A stretch of DNA of 64,000 nt from Anaeramoeba flamelloides (taxonomy: Eukaryota; Metamonada; Anaeramoebidae): NCBI GenBank assembly GCA_027625915.1, contig JANTQA010000070.1, positions 12,963,001 through 13,027,000 on the forward strand. The letters are read 5' to 3'. How positions within the stretch are numbered: position 1 is the stretch's first letter; every line of letters begins with the position of its first letter. Of the stretch, positions 12,301 to 25,400 are shown in pieces. The notes under the pieces are model-generated. The model searched no databases. It was not told where the DNA came from and was given only the letters and a program-made list of their open reading frames with translations. The position numbers were made by a program, and so were the translations under genes.

Positions 12301-14989
12301 GGAAGCATAAACACGATTTTTAATTTAAATTGCACCTCGCTGACTTTTGTAACTTTTTGAGAAAAGAATAAATAGCCAGAAAATTGGTTGATCATGGACC
12401 ACTCGAATTTCCAGCCTTCTATAATTACTGTTATTTTCCAATTAATAAATGAAAAATTTTTTCTTTTAAATTAGCAAAATATTTTATTTATTATTAGTTG
12501 AAAAAAGTCTAAAATCTTCACCAAATCAATTAAAAATAAAAGTTTTGAAATTAATTTAATTTTCCCTTTTTGAGCTCGACCACAATTTCACTTTTTTGAT
12601 TCGGATTTATCAGTAAGATTGGACAAAGTAACATAATCAAAGGTTTCCAACAAATCTGATTCAAGAGTCTTCTCGAACAACTATAATTGAAATAACAATG
12701 AATTTTAAAGAAAGATGGTGTTTCATAGATTTTTCTTGTGACTTTTTCTTTAATTTTAATTTTCAATACTGGGATAAGATCTTTAAATGGAATAAAACTT
12801 TGGCATATTATCTTTTTTTCATGTTGTCAAATATCTTTTCATTTAGAATTGTTATTTAACCCATGTATACAATAAAAAATGACCAAAAAAAAAATTATAA
12901 TTTTCTATCAATGACTTGAAATGTAATAGTAAATGAAAAAAAGGAAAATGAAGTGAAAATCGTTTCTCATTGGAACAACCTCGATTTTTTTTTTGGAAAT
13001 TCTTTAATAATGAGCCAATTTTGATAAAATTTTATATTTGATTTTGTTATCCCAGATACTACTAGAATTATAAGAATAAAAATGCCAGATCTTTCAGTTC
13101 TTCAAAATATTAATTAAAGGGATTTTATTGTAAAAAATAATCCCATTCACCAATCTCAAAAAATATCCAATAATTTTTATTCTTAGATATCTGAAATAAT
13201 TCATTTTTATATACAAAGCCAATTTCATCTTATTAGAAACCATTTTGAGGATTTTATTTTACTAAAATTTGGATTTTTAAATTTATTTGAAATTTTAAAA
13301 ACTTTTTTTTAAAATCAAAAGTAATTTTTGACAAATTAAAAAATCCAAAGAAACTAATAAATTCTCAACTAGAGACAAGAAAAATAATCTACAAAACTCA
13401 TATCCAACAACATCTATAACAACACACCTCTTAAATATTGAGTTAGTTTTGGAATATTTCAAAGATGAGAAGAATTATTACTGAATGAAGAAACACTGAA
13501 AATTTAAAATGAGAGAATAACTTTGTTTGGAATTTAATAAAAAGTTCCTACTTTAGTGATCAACCCATTAAAGACAAGAAACTCACCCAAATATTTTCTT
13601 CTCTTAACAAAAATAACAAAATGTTTCCAAACAGCGTAAAACTTGAATCCAAAATTTTAATCGAGTCCGATTAATTCAAATACTCGGTCCAAAATTATAG
13701 AATTAAATTGCACGGAAAAGAAAAACACATGAAAAGAAGAAAAAAGAAAGAAAAAAGAAAGAAGAAAAAATAAAGTAAAGCGTACTTTTAAAAGTTTCAA
13801 TTGGGTCTAAAAAAATTCCTTGACCTATTATCCAAAAATAATCTTTAAATAAATGATCAGAATGATTGTTCCAATTCTTGAATAATTTTCTTTTGATTTT
13901 TGTTCTTTCTTTTTTTTGAATCAAAAATGAAGGCTCAATAAAAAGGATAGACTTAATTAGAAGCATTCTTTGAAATGAATTTGAATTTGCTAAGAAGGTA
14001 TTATGAGAATCAGTTAGAAATATAACAGAGAATAAATTTTCATATATTCGAATAAGAAGGTAAAAATTGAGGTTTTGGCTTTAAGTTACACTTTTCTTGA
14101 AAGAAGAAAGAATAAGCAAAAACACTAAACAAAGAATTGGGTTATTGAGAAAAAAAAAAAAAAAACAAATGACTTACAACCTTGTGTAAAATCTTCCGTA
14201 ATTAAAGAAAGTAAATAAGTGGAAAGCTCGTCTTTCGATAACAATTTTAAAAACTCGAAGATTTTCCCATATTGTTCCTTTTTTAAATAATTAAAAGGAA
14301 ACTCAATATATGATTGAAAAGTTTTCATATGCTCTCTAACATCAGGTCCGTTTGGAAACAATGCTCCTAAAGTACCAAACATTGTTTTTGTGTTCGATTT
14401 ATTGTTGTTTGGGTTTAATTTTAGGAAACTTTGATAAAATATCTATTTCAAAGAAGGTAACATTAAGATTAATAAAAAGAAATAAGTCTTGGGTTTTTTT
14501 GATAAAATAAAAACAAATAAAATTAAGAAAAAAACAAACACTATCCAAAGAATTGTTCGGTGATTTTTTTTTGGTTGTTATGAGTGTTTGTTTTTTTTTT
14601 TTTCTTGTTTTTTCTTTTCCTTTTTTTTTTTTTTCCACTGTTGCTTGTTTCTCTTTTTCTTTTCTTTTACCTTTTGGTTTTTCTTTTTCGTTTTCATTTT
14701 CTATTTCTTTTTCCTTATCTGTTTCTTTTTTTGTTTCTTTTTTTGTTTTTGTTTCTGTTTCTATTTTTGTTTCTTTTTCTTTTTCGATCTCAATATTTTG
14801 TGCAAGTGCATTTTTTTTTTGTTTTGTTTTCTTTTGAAATTGATTGCTGTTTTGGGAAACTTTTAATTGCTTTTGTTTTGGTTGTTGAAGTGGTTTCTTT
14901 AAATTGTTTTTCTTTTGATTTTTATCCCGTTTTACTTTGATAGAACGTTTTCCTTTTCTAACTTGCCAACCGTTTTCTCTATTACTCAT
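9384..14989 (-). CDS. TMEM214: TMEM214 homologue (ER membrane protein), about four exons
   Basis: Animal TMEM214 is an ER membrane protein linked to ER-stress caspase signalling. Exons: 14989-14540, 14442-14178, about 14078-13786, and 10474-9384. The N-terminus reads GWQVRKGKRS, as in the WEVVKKGRR start of animal TMEM214, then a long Lys-rich disordered stretch. Exon 2 (FPNGPDVREHMKTFQSYI) and exon 3 (KDYFWIIGQGIFLDPIETFK) match the helical core. Exon 4 opens with WIEEYYPLLYD and contains FDPSSTPHLYFPDLL, LVCDPTCFLVWEKKYSNYI and FLLMNWESL, the best-conserved block. A single hydrophobic segment lies at the very C-terminus, as in a tail anchor, whereas animal proteins have more membrane segments. 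Exons 3 and 4 join in phase across a 3.3-kb intron. The exon 2/3 junction is off by one base in my model. A poly-Lys/Glu insertion lies inside exon 4. Confidence 0.87.
10834..11592 (+). mobile_element. LINE 3' tail, split by a SINE-like insertion
   Basis: Segments 10834-10931 and 11494-11592 together match the tail of the LINE copy ending at about 27120 (GATAATGAAAATATTAATT..., ending AAATAAACAGTT). The SINE-like R2 copy at 10932-11493 lies between them. No coding part is left. It sits in TMEM214 intron 3. Confidence 0.7.
10932..11493 (-). mobile_element. SINE-like retroposon R2, copy 2, with an 18-bp target duplication
   Basis: 562 bp, flanked by exact copies of TAATTTAGAGAAAATTTA at 10914-10931 and 11494-11511. 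That flanking sequence is LINE tail, so the element entered an existing LINE copy. On the minus strand it starts near TTGATGGAAGAAGTGTAAAT and ends in an A-rich tail. A short open frame on the plus strand (SLNNREIYDFTLKLP) is present in both copies, but no function is claimed. Confidence 0.78.
11596..12100. repeat. Palindrome array A1 directly after a LINE tail
   Basis: Three kinds of palindrome follow one another. One has arms CTTTTCCAGAATTCAAAAG / CTTTTGAATTCTGGAAAAG; one has arms TTTACTTTAGAAATAAACCG / its reverse complement; one is made of CAAGAAAACC / GGTTTT units. Linkers include CACTTCACAAATAAA and a GGCACTCTACAG end at about 12100. The same modules occur in about a dozen arrays in this window. 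It lies in TMEM214 intron 3. Confidence 0.75.
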
Positions 14990-16401
14990 TTTCTTTTGAG
15001 TTTTAGTAGATTTATAAAAAGAGTTAAAAAATGAAAAAATAATATCAATTTTGAAAATTTAATTCTAAGAACTTTCAGAACAAATAAGTTCTCAGTGTAT
15101 AACTGAATTGAAACTTTAAAATTAAAATATCCTACAATGATCTATTTGTGGAAAGAAATACAAACCTATGTAAAATCGAAGTTGAATCTTCAATTTTTCA
15201 ATTTTTTATTCCATTTTATTTAATTTCAATTTTTGATTTTATTAAATTAGTTTTTGGATCTAGAAATGTGTTTATATCAATGAATGAAATTAATCAAGGT
15301 GTAAACCAAAAAAAGAGACCCGAAAGGTATGAAATTTTAAACAAATATTTTCTTTTGGAAGGCCAAAGACATAAGATCATCTTTCCAAATAAATTTGCTG
15401 AAATCAAAAATGACAAAAAAAAAAAAATCAATACAAGTATATTTTAAACAATTTATTTTTTCCTTCTCTACTTAAGTTAGGAGAGAATAAATCTAAAGAC
15501 TATTATCTTTAAATTCTGTCATCATTACTATTTTTTATTATTTGACTTAACCCCCTTTTGACTAAATTTCTTTTCAAAATTCCTATTCAAATATTTTTAT
15601 CAAAAAATGCCCAAATAAAGTATACTGCTACAAAGATTAATATAAAGGGGTTGAATTCTCAGAATCAAAAATCAGTTACAAAGGATCCGACCCAAAGAAA
15701 AAGAACGATATATAAAACATTTAAATTAAGATATATAATTATTTTTTGTTCTCAATTTAATTGAAAATAAATAATTATAAAATCAAACCAATAAATCCAA
15801 TAAATCTTTATTTCTGAAGAGGAATTCCGAAAATCTCCTATTTTCTTTTACAAAACCTAAATAAAATGAATCGAATTTAAAATAGTATTTTTACATTCAT
15901 TTTGTAAATTCTTTAGAAGATAGAAAGTAATTCATAATCAAAAATTTTGTGAATAAAATTATTTAACATGATAAAAAAACAAATCAAGTAAAGAAAAACT
16001 AATTATTTCCAAAAATTACAAGCAAAATTGATAAAAAAAATGATTTTTTTTTATTTTTTCTTGATAAATTTTTTAATTTTTTTTTTAAATTTTTTTAATT
16101 AATTGATAAATACCGATTCTATAATACATTCCACTATTATTTTCATTCAATCATCAATTTATTTGAATAAAGAAATGCTTTTTATTAATTCAGTTTCGTA
16201 TATGATGGGGTACTCAAAAGTGTAAAAATGCACTTGCTTTCTGAGAGTAAAATCATAATTAATAATGTTCATAGTGGTAAAAGAAACTTGTTTTTTTCAT
16301 TGTTTACTTTTCCTAAAGAAAAAAAAAAAATAACCTTAATTTCAGGGAATATCTGAATTGTTAAAAGAAATAAAATAAAGTTTTTGTAAACAAACATTTT
16401 A
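14990..16401. repeat. Interval between TMEM214 and RasGAP, mostly repeat R1 copy 2 (15130-16275)
   Basis: The second copy of the 1.15-kb R1 repeat. It keeps a frame of about 90 codons (15148-15447) reading [18 protein letters not shown] and then a basic segment, which is also recognisable, broken, in copy 1. This supports a decayed protein-coding mobile element. No host exon was seen here. The divergence between copies looks high, so the insertions are old. Confidence 0.55.
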
Positions 16402-19400
16402 TTATTTCCAAATTTTTAAACCCTCTTTATAGGTGATTAAATTTTCAATAAAATCACTTACAAAAACACTAAAATTTGATCTAGAATCTGAATGCGTAAG
16501 AACATCTTTAATATCTTGCCAATTGTTAGTAATGTGAGTTTTCAGCATTACTAAAGCTTCTTCCACTTGGTTTTGTGGCAAAGGACAAGAATCAAAATTC
16601 CATTCTTTATCGTCATTTGGTATTTCGGCGATTTGTTCAAAATATTTCAGTATTCTAGTAGCGCTTTGTTTAACAAAATTATTTAAGCAGGATAGGGTAC
16701 CGGTCAAACCTTCACTTTGATTACCCACACTTTGAATGAGTTTAGAAATTGATACCAAGTTTCTTCTTAAAGTTAAATCAATGTCCTTTTTTTCCATAAT
16801 TCCAAAGGCCTCAGGGGTGGCAATTGCAGGAACAAAGAATCGAAGAAATAAAAAATTATTTAATGATTTATAAGAGCTTTCGGGAAATACTCTACTAACA
16901 GCCTTTTTCATTGCTCTACAGATAATTCGAAAGGGTAGAGGCGTTTCTCTTGCTGATAAGATAATTTTAGCCAAAAATTCATTAGTTAGCAAAATTAAAG
17001 CATTTCGATTTTTTTCTGCTAGTTCTTTTCCAACTCGATCCTCATCCACTTCTAAATGCGATTTAATTCGAGAAACCATTTCAATTGTGTTACTTAATGT
17101 TTTTACCAAAAAATCATGTGCTACAATATGAGCAAAAATGGGAATTAATTTTGCCGATAATGAACTTGATCTAAATAATGTTCTTGTATTATCTATAAAA
17201 TTTAAATAATTATAAAAATAAAATATAATTTAAAAAATAATATGAATAAAATAAAAATAATAAAGTTAAAATATACTATAAATAAAAAATTAAAATAATA
17301 TTATTAATTTTGATATGTACCTACGACCCAAAAAACACTAAAAATTGAAAAATGATCAAATACCTTCCATTAAAAAAATTAAAAAAACAAAATGAAAAAA
17401 TTAAAATAAATAAAGTTTCAATTTGACTTTTTCTTGAAAACATTTTTTGCCAAAATGATTGAATTCAAAGTTGAAATTATGTATATTTTTTTATACAAAA
17501 TCTTATTTTAACTCATTTACTAAAACAAATTCTAAATTATAAGAATTTTATTTTCACAAAAGGCACTAATTTGGTCTTCAAATGTTTTTTTTATTTTCAA
17601 ATGGTAAAATTAAAAAAAAAGTTATTTAAAAAGACAAACTCTCTGGAAAAGTATTCTAATTTAATATATTAGCTTATTCTTTGATTTCAAAATTTTCTCA
17701 ACCCCAATTTTTCAAAAAAAAAATAAAAAAGTGCACAGTAATTTCAAAAAATATTTTCGAGATTCAAAAGTTGAGAGTGTTTTTATTCTAAAAAAAATTA
17801 TCCCAGTGGTTAATTGAATTAAGTTATAAGGCTAGATTTCGAAAAATATTAATCAGAAAAAAATAGTGCTTAATTTTATTAAGGACATATAATTCTATTT
17901 CGAAAAAAAAAAAAACAATCTAAATAAGTGATAAATAAATAAAAGCGGCACATGCTATTTTGGAGAATTGATTCATTTTTTTTTTTATTAAAATATTTTG
18001 AAATATTTAGCTTAAATGAAAATTAATTGAATTTATAAAGAGATAGAGCTTTTTTGATTATTATTTTAAATTTTAAAAAGTTGTTTTGTTTGTTTTTTAT
18101 TGGTTCTCAAATTTGCAAAATTTTTCAGAAAAAAGAAAATTCCTATTTTCATCATACATTAAAACAAATGAGAAACTTCAAAATATCATAATGGGCTACC
18201 ATAAATATTCTGAATACTATTTTTTTTTTTTTTTTTGAGATTGAATGATCTTGATGTTTTTATAAATAACTCTTAAATATATGATTATTTAAAAGTATTT
18301 TTTAAACCAAAATTTACATAAAGTACTAATGTGACGAACTTTTTAATTTTCATCTCAATTTCAAGTTTCAAAAACTTATGAAAATTATTTCAGGAGGGTT
18401 CCTCAAAATTTTTGCTGTTTACTTTCTTGATCGTTTAAGAATTGATAAATGAAATTTACATTTACTTTTCAGAGTTAATTCTTTGTTGTTGCTTTTTTTT
18501 TTTTTTTTTTTTTATTTGTTAAATTTTCTTATCTGTGGCACTTTAATTTATCCTTTAATATGTTTAACATAGGATCTACAATTCTTAATGTTTTAAATCA
18601 ATTATCTGAAATAAAATATTTAGTTATTTGGCTTGAAGAAGGTAAAGCATTTACAAAAAAACTTTAAAAAGGTAAAAAGATAATTTTAACAAAATCAAAA
18701 TGATTTTTAACAAAACAAAAATTAGCAAATGGATTACAATTCCAAATGTTTAAATTGATATGTATTAGCCAATTTTTTTATGGATTAGTTATATTCAATC
18801 TAACCCAAAAAGATTTTTACTCAATATATGTTTGGATAAATCAAAAAATCGACATTCTTTTTAAAAATTAATACACATTATCCAAGAATAATTTATAAAA
18901 CTGAAGCAAAAATAGACCCAACCAGAATTTCAATTTATAAAAGAAGATATAAACTCAAAAATAAATGAGAAATTCTGGGTTTTGAGCAAATATTTTAAAC
19001 CTTTTAAAATTTTTCAAAAAAATGATAATCAAAATATTAATTGGGAAAATAGATAACTTAAAATTATTTAAATTTTAACCAATTTAGAGAAAATCTGATA
19101 ATAAATTGTTCTGAAGGGAAAGATCAAGAATATTTAAAAATTATTTGATATAATAACAATATAAATAAACAATCATGTCTCCAAGTTCTTTCAAGTGTAT
19201 TCAAGTGCCGTTAAGTACCGTAGAGTGTCGTCAAGTGCATATCTTTGCCAAAATTCAAAAGAATTGAGAAAAATCTTTGATTTTACAAAATTCTTTTAAA
19301 TTCTGGAAAACCTAATGGCAGTTTTTTATAATTCAAAAAAAAAAGAGTAAAATCTTTAATTTTACTCTTTTTTTTTGAATTATGGAAAATCTAACGAAAA

Positions 19401-22400
19401 GTGTCTGGGGAGTTCCGTAAAGTGACCTGGAGTGCCTAATTTTTTTTTAATTTCTCAAATTACAAAAAATCTAACAAAGATAGAAAAGTGGCAATTTTTT
19501 TTTTTATTTTTAAAGAAAGATATTAATTTCCACTTTCACCGTTAGATTTTTTGTAAATTTTATGTTCCTTTAAATAAATTATTTGTGAAAAATCTTGTAA
19601 AAGTGTTTTTGAAAAATAAAATCTTATAATTATGAAAAAACACTATTAAACCAGCACAGGGTTTCAAGAAATTTTATGAACAAATTTTCAGTAAATTGTT
19701 AATTTTTTGTTAATAGTGGATTTAAAAATGTTTAATATTGATGATTCAAACAAATATAAATCTTTATTTTCAGTATATGTGTTACTATAACAGAGAAAAA
19801 ACAAAAAATTGTTGTTATGAAATCAAAATTAGATCGAAAAATGCAATTTTTTACGTAAACAATTAAAAAATATTCACCAATTTTCACACCTAAAAAATAT
19901 CATAAAACTTTGTTTCTGTCAAAGATGCCCAACATTTTTTTTCGAATATCAATTATTTTTGATAATTGAACTTTGAAGAAGAAATGAGAAATAAGTAGAA
20001 TAAAATACACATCAGAAAATAGTTGATATCCATATGAAGTAAACTAGTAAATCAATAGATTTTCTTAAATATTGAAAAACTGAAATTCTTATGGAACCAT
20101 TGAGAAAAAACAACAATTTTCATTTTGTTCTCCTATTGTAGATATAAGTAAATTCGAATAGAAATCAATATAATTTTTCTATAATAATTTCCACTGTTTC
20201 AATAACATTACAATTCTATATTTTTCCCAAGTGATAATTGATCTTGCAATAAAAAAAAATTTTGCAATTTGATTAACAGTCAAAAAAAATCAAGAAAAAA
20301 AAGAAAAAATCAAATAAAAAAATGTGAAAAAAGGATTTCCATTTTGAAATTTCCAAAATTAAAATGTTTTTTTCTAATATCCATTTCAAACCCTTAAACA
20401 CATGTAATTCACTCATTACAACTGGGCCCCCTTGACTGGAAAATGGTTTAAAATTGGGATCAGCAATTTTTTTAAATCTTTTATAAAGGTAATGTCATAC
20501 TAACAAACAAATTGAATCATTATGTTTAATCAATTAATGCTTGTTAACTATTTTGAATATTTAGATTGTTTTATTGAAGATTTTTAGTTTAAAAATGAAG
20601 CTTTAGAATAATTTGCCACACTTTTTTTGGAAATATCATCTATCATGGATTATATGTATAATTTTGAAATAAATTCAAGTATTAAATAAAAAAAAATTTT
20701 GAAAAAGAAAATTATTCTTTTGGTAAATACAAATATTCATTTCTAAATCTTAAGTATTCTAGAAAATAGGAAATTCATAATAATAAACATACTTTTAAAC
20801 CGAATTTAAGAATATTTTGAAATTTTACATTTAAAAAGTTTTAAAAAAAAATTAAATAGAAAAAAAAAAAAAAAAAAATAATCGTATTACTTTTCCCGTT
20901 TACTGTTTCTTGGAAAATCATCCATCTTAATAATCTTAACACACGGTTTTTTGAATGGAAAGATATCACTAAAGAACGAGCTATTGCCTCACCTGATTCA
21001 AAATTATTTTGATGAATTCTTGTATCAAAATTTTCAAGAATAGCAGCCACTAAAGACATGTTTTTTGATACAAGCAATGAATGAAGAATTTGGTTTTGTT
21101 GGTCTTTTAATGATAGCATTTTCGAAATAAATGGTAAATCATTAATGATTGATCTTTTTCTTATCAAAATATTTGAGGTCCATTTATTAACTTGTTGTTT
21201 TGATCCTACATTAATTAATACAGAATTATAAATTTGGTTTTCTGCAATAATAAAAATATGATCTTCAGACTGTGATTGCTCATTGCCTTGTATTGAACTT
21301 TGGTTTTTCAAAATTGAAGAAGTATTATTTTTTGTATTGTTTAAATTTTCGATTTCATTATCTTGTTTTTGATTACTGTTATCATTTTCTTCATTTTCTT
21401 GTATTTTGCCACCTGTTCTAGAAATGTCACCAATATCATCGGATTTTTGATAAAGTTTTAAAGTATTAAGAGAAAGTGAGCCTATTAATTCTCCGTTTTT
21501 CGTTGTATAAAATTCAATTCTATTAGGGGTTAATTTTAAATAAATTTTGATCCAAACATTTTCATTTTCATCGTTAATCTTGGAAGAAATGTCTGATAAC
21601 GAATCTTCCTCGATTGATTTTTTATTTATTTTTTCCTTTGTTTGCTTTTTTTTTTTATTTTTTGTTGATTTTTTCGAAGAAGAGTTTATATTATTATGAA
21701 TAAATCTTTTTAATTTCTCCTTCCTAATTAATCTCCTTCTACGTTTTTCAGTAGTAATTAAGACATTCCCTTCTAAAATAGGAAAATTGATCTCTGCTTC
21801 TATTTTACTTTCTTGATCAGATATTTGTTCAACATCTTGTAATTCTAAAAGTACACTCTCTTCAGAATATTTTCTCAATTTTTCTGGGTTATTTAAGGTA
21901 GATCTTGAAATAATGCTTCCAAAAATTGAACTGATTTCCGTAATGTCATCCAATTTTGAATCGTAGCAATGCTTCCAATACTTTACTAAATCGTTCCAAA
22001 TCGACAATTGATATTTATTTTTTAAATATGGTTTCAGATCTTCAAATGTATTTCGATCATTATCAAGAAGAATATCAGTTAAACAATTAATTGGTAAAAG
22101 TGCTAGATTAGGGAATTAATATAATATAATTAGTTTTTAAAAAGAAAATTAATAAAAATATGTTGTTATTAAAATAATTATTTGAAATTTTATTCGAATA
22201 CTTTTTTTATCAATAAAATTGTGAGGTGCTTTATTTTGCAGACGAAAAAAATGAAAAAATCAAACAATCATTGAATTGTAAAATCTAGTCTTTATTCCAA
22301 AAATTATTAGTTTTTTGTACAAATATTTACATTAATATTCACAAGTAAATAATTTTTCAAAAACAAACAGATTTTAGACTTTCTATGATTTTTGAAAGAT

Positions 22401-25400
22401 TAAAAATTTTGTATATTACAAAAATAAACAAAAATTTCAAAGAATTGAAACTCTTAAAATAGTTAAGAGAGTAACAATACTAAACTTATCTAAAATTTGG
22501 GAATAATTTTGTATTTTTCAAACAATTTACAATTTTATAAAAAAAAGTGAAATGTAAAAAAAAAAATGAAACACATTTTTTAAAAGAAAAACCAATAGAA
22601 CCTTAAAATGAAAAATTAGATCAATTAATAAAAAAAAAAATTAATAAATAATTCAAGACAATATGAATAGATTACTAACAATAATAGTTTTTATAAAATC
22701 ATCTTTTAGTATTGTGTTTTTATTTTGATTGGTCTTCTATTATTAAAAAATTGACTATTTTTGAGGTCTTCAAAAGTACTGATCGGATCTCAATACAAAA
22801 AGGAGATTAAAAATAAAGTTTGTTGATTTGCTTGAAAATAATTTAATCAAATTATTCTTTGAAGTTAATTTGTTCTTCTTTTAATTGAAATAAACTTTTT
22901 GTTTCTGTGATTCTATTCATGTTTTCTATTAAAAAAATATTCTGAACTTTATTTTCCTTTTTCACTTTTTTTACTTACTGGTAAGTTTCAAATACTTCTA
23001 ATGACTGTTTCTATTTAGACACTAATTCCTTTAAATCAGAAGTCTCAAATTTAATCACTTCAAAATTCTCTCTTTAACAGATTATATGAATCTTTTGTCC
23101 AACCCTTAAAATAAAATACAATACATTTTTTAGCTCTGTTCGTCTCCAAAATTTTTAATACACCAATAATTTATTAGTATTGATAATTATTTTTTTTTTT
23201 TTTTTTGTTAGTATTGTAATGTATAAACAATTGTTAACATTTCAATTAGTGAATGGTTTTAATTTGGTATTTGTTTGAGAATTGATAAAATAAGATTTTT
23301 TTTTTTCAAAAATTGAATTTTGGTGTGTTAAAAATTTTGAATTGAAGTTTTGATTTTAATTTTCAAGTATTACAGTGATACATTTAAATCTGTGATCCTT
23401 ATTAAATATTATATTAGTGTTCTTCTGCTCAAAATCCTCAAAAATTTAATTAAATATATAAAAAATTGAAAAATAATTTACTATCATTTGGAGTTGTTTT
23501 AATTATTTCTATTAAAACATTTTTACATAACATTGGATCAAATTCATCTAATTTTTGTTTTGAAAGTGCATTTCTATTATTGTAGAATTAATATATATAT
23601 ATATATATATATATATGAATGTTTAGTTTGTTTAAATAAAAATAAAAAATTAAAGAGAAGAAAAAAAATATTGTTTTTTTATAAATAATTGTATGATCAA
23701 AAGATATTTGATATTGTAAAAAAAGTACAAAGATAATTATTAATTTAAAAATGGAAAATGCTTCGTAAAAGGATATATATTTTTAACTTTATGAAAATAT
23801 AAATATTTTAAAAAAATAATAATAAAGTAAAATTAAAAAATTAATATAAATAAATAATAATAATAGTATAAAACCTATTTACAAAAAAATCGGGGTAAAT
23901 TTATTTAAAAAGATCTTTATTAAACATAATCCTCATAAAACTTTTTAACTATCTAAAATTGTTTTTAATTATTTATTGATTTTTCATAATAATCCAATTC
24001 GTTTGTTTGCAAGAGATTGCTTAAATAAAGTATATCAAAATTTCTGATAACAATTTTATATGATGTTTTTGAGTGGTGAAAATTAGTGATTATTTTTTTC
24101 TTTTTGAAGTTAAAATTTGTTTTCATAAGAGGTTTAATAATGTCAAAATTTTCAATAGAAAGAAAAACTTATAACTGTGTTTTATTGTTTAAAAAATTGT
24201 TTGTGTACTTATCATATTTACTGATTTTGCTATTGAAATTGGCAGTACCTCGTTTTGAACAAAAATGTGTTTAATTTTCATTCATTTTTTAGAAATATTT
24301 TGATGAATATATTTTTGAAATACAAAAAACAATTGGATCTGATTTAATTGGTATTAATATTTCTCGAAATTTTATATTGTATATTTACGAATCAAGCTAC
24401 TCACAAAAGGAAATTTCCTGAAATGTAAAAAAAAATGTCACTCTTTTTTAAAAATGTCTTATATATATATATATATATATCCCTTAGAACCCCGAATTGA
24501 CCTAAATTTCAGCAAGTTTAAAACAAAAGATTTAAAATGATATTGATGTGCTAATATATTTATTTTTTTTATTTGTCTTCAATCCAGATTTGAATTATAA
24601 TAAAAATTCAAAATAGTTCAAAGATAAAGTAGTTATGTTATGGTATTTTTTTTTTTATATTGGAAAGAAAAAAAATAAATATTCATTTTTGTAATTATTT
24701 TTAAAGATTTTTATTTTTTTTATTTAATTTTTGTAAATAAGAGATTTTATTCCAATAATAATAAAAATTCAAAAGACAATGCATAGATTTATTAATAATA
24801 ACTATTAAATAATGTTGTTAATTTTATGATAAAATTAATAAAAAAATGTATTACTGAAAATTTTTTATTTTTTTTTAAGTCAAAATTTCAATAAACATTA
24901 AATTAAGAGAAAAATAAAATTCATTTCTTTAGGAAAGATTTAAAAGATTAATATGTATAATTTTCAAAAATACCAATTCAATCAATATATAATTACTTGT
25001 AAAACCCAAAAAAAAAAAAAAAAATTGTAAAATAATTTCATTTAAATTAAATCAATAAAAACTTTTTTTATAGATAAAGTTACCAACTCAAAAATTTAAA
25101 AAAATAAGTTTTAAATATTATTCAAGGATAAGAAAAATATCTTCATAACTCAGAAAAAAATATTTTTTTGTTTTTTTAAATTTTATTGTGACTGATATAT
25201 TCAAAAAAATGTTTTAAACTTTTGGTTTCAATTTCCATTTTTTATTTCTTGGAAATCAACAATAAAAACATTGTAATTTCGGTTAATAAAAAAAAATTTA
25301 AATTCAAAAAAAAATTAAAAAATTTATCTCTTCCATATTTGGAAAAATTCATAAAATTCAATCAAAGAATAAATAATAATATTAACTGGAAATTCAAAAG

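Noticed and set aside
12551-12766. Minus-strand open frame (SRRLLNQICWKPLIMLL) as a TMEM214 exon
   Set aside because: TMEM214 exons at 13786 and 10474 join in phase and give continuous family similarity, so this lies in the intron.
14553-14940. Plus-strand Phe/Ser-rich open frames
   Set aside because: They are antisense shadows of the Lys/Glu-rich first exon of TMEM214.
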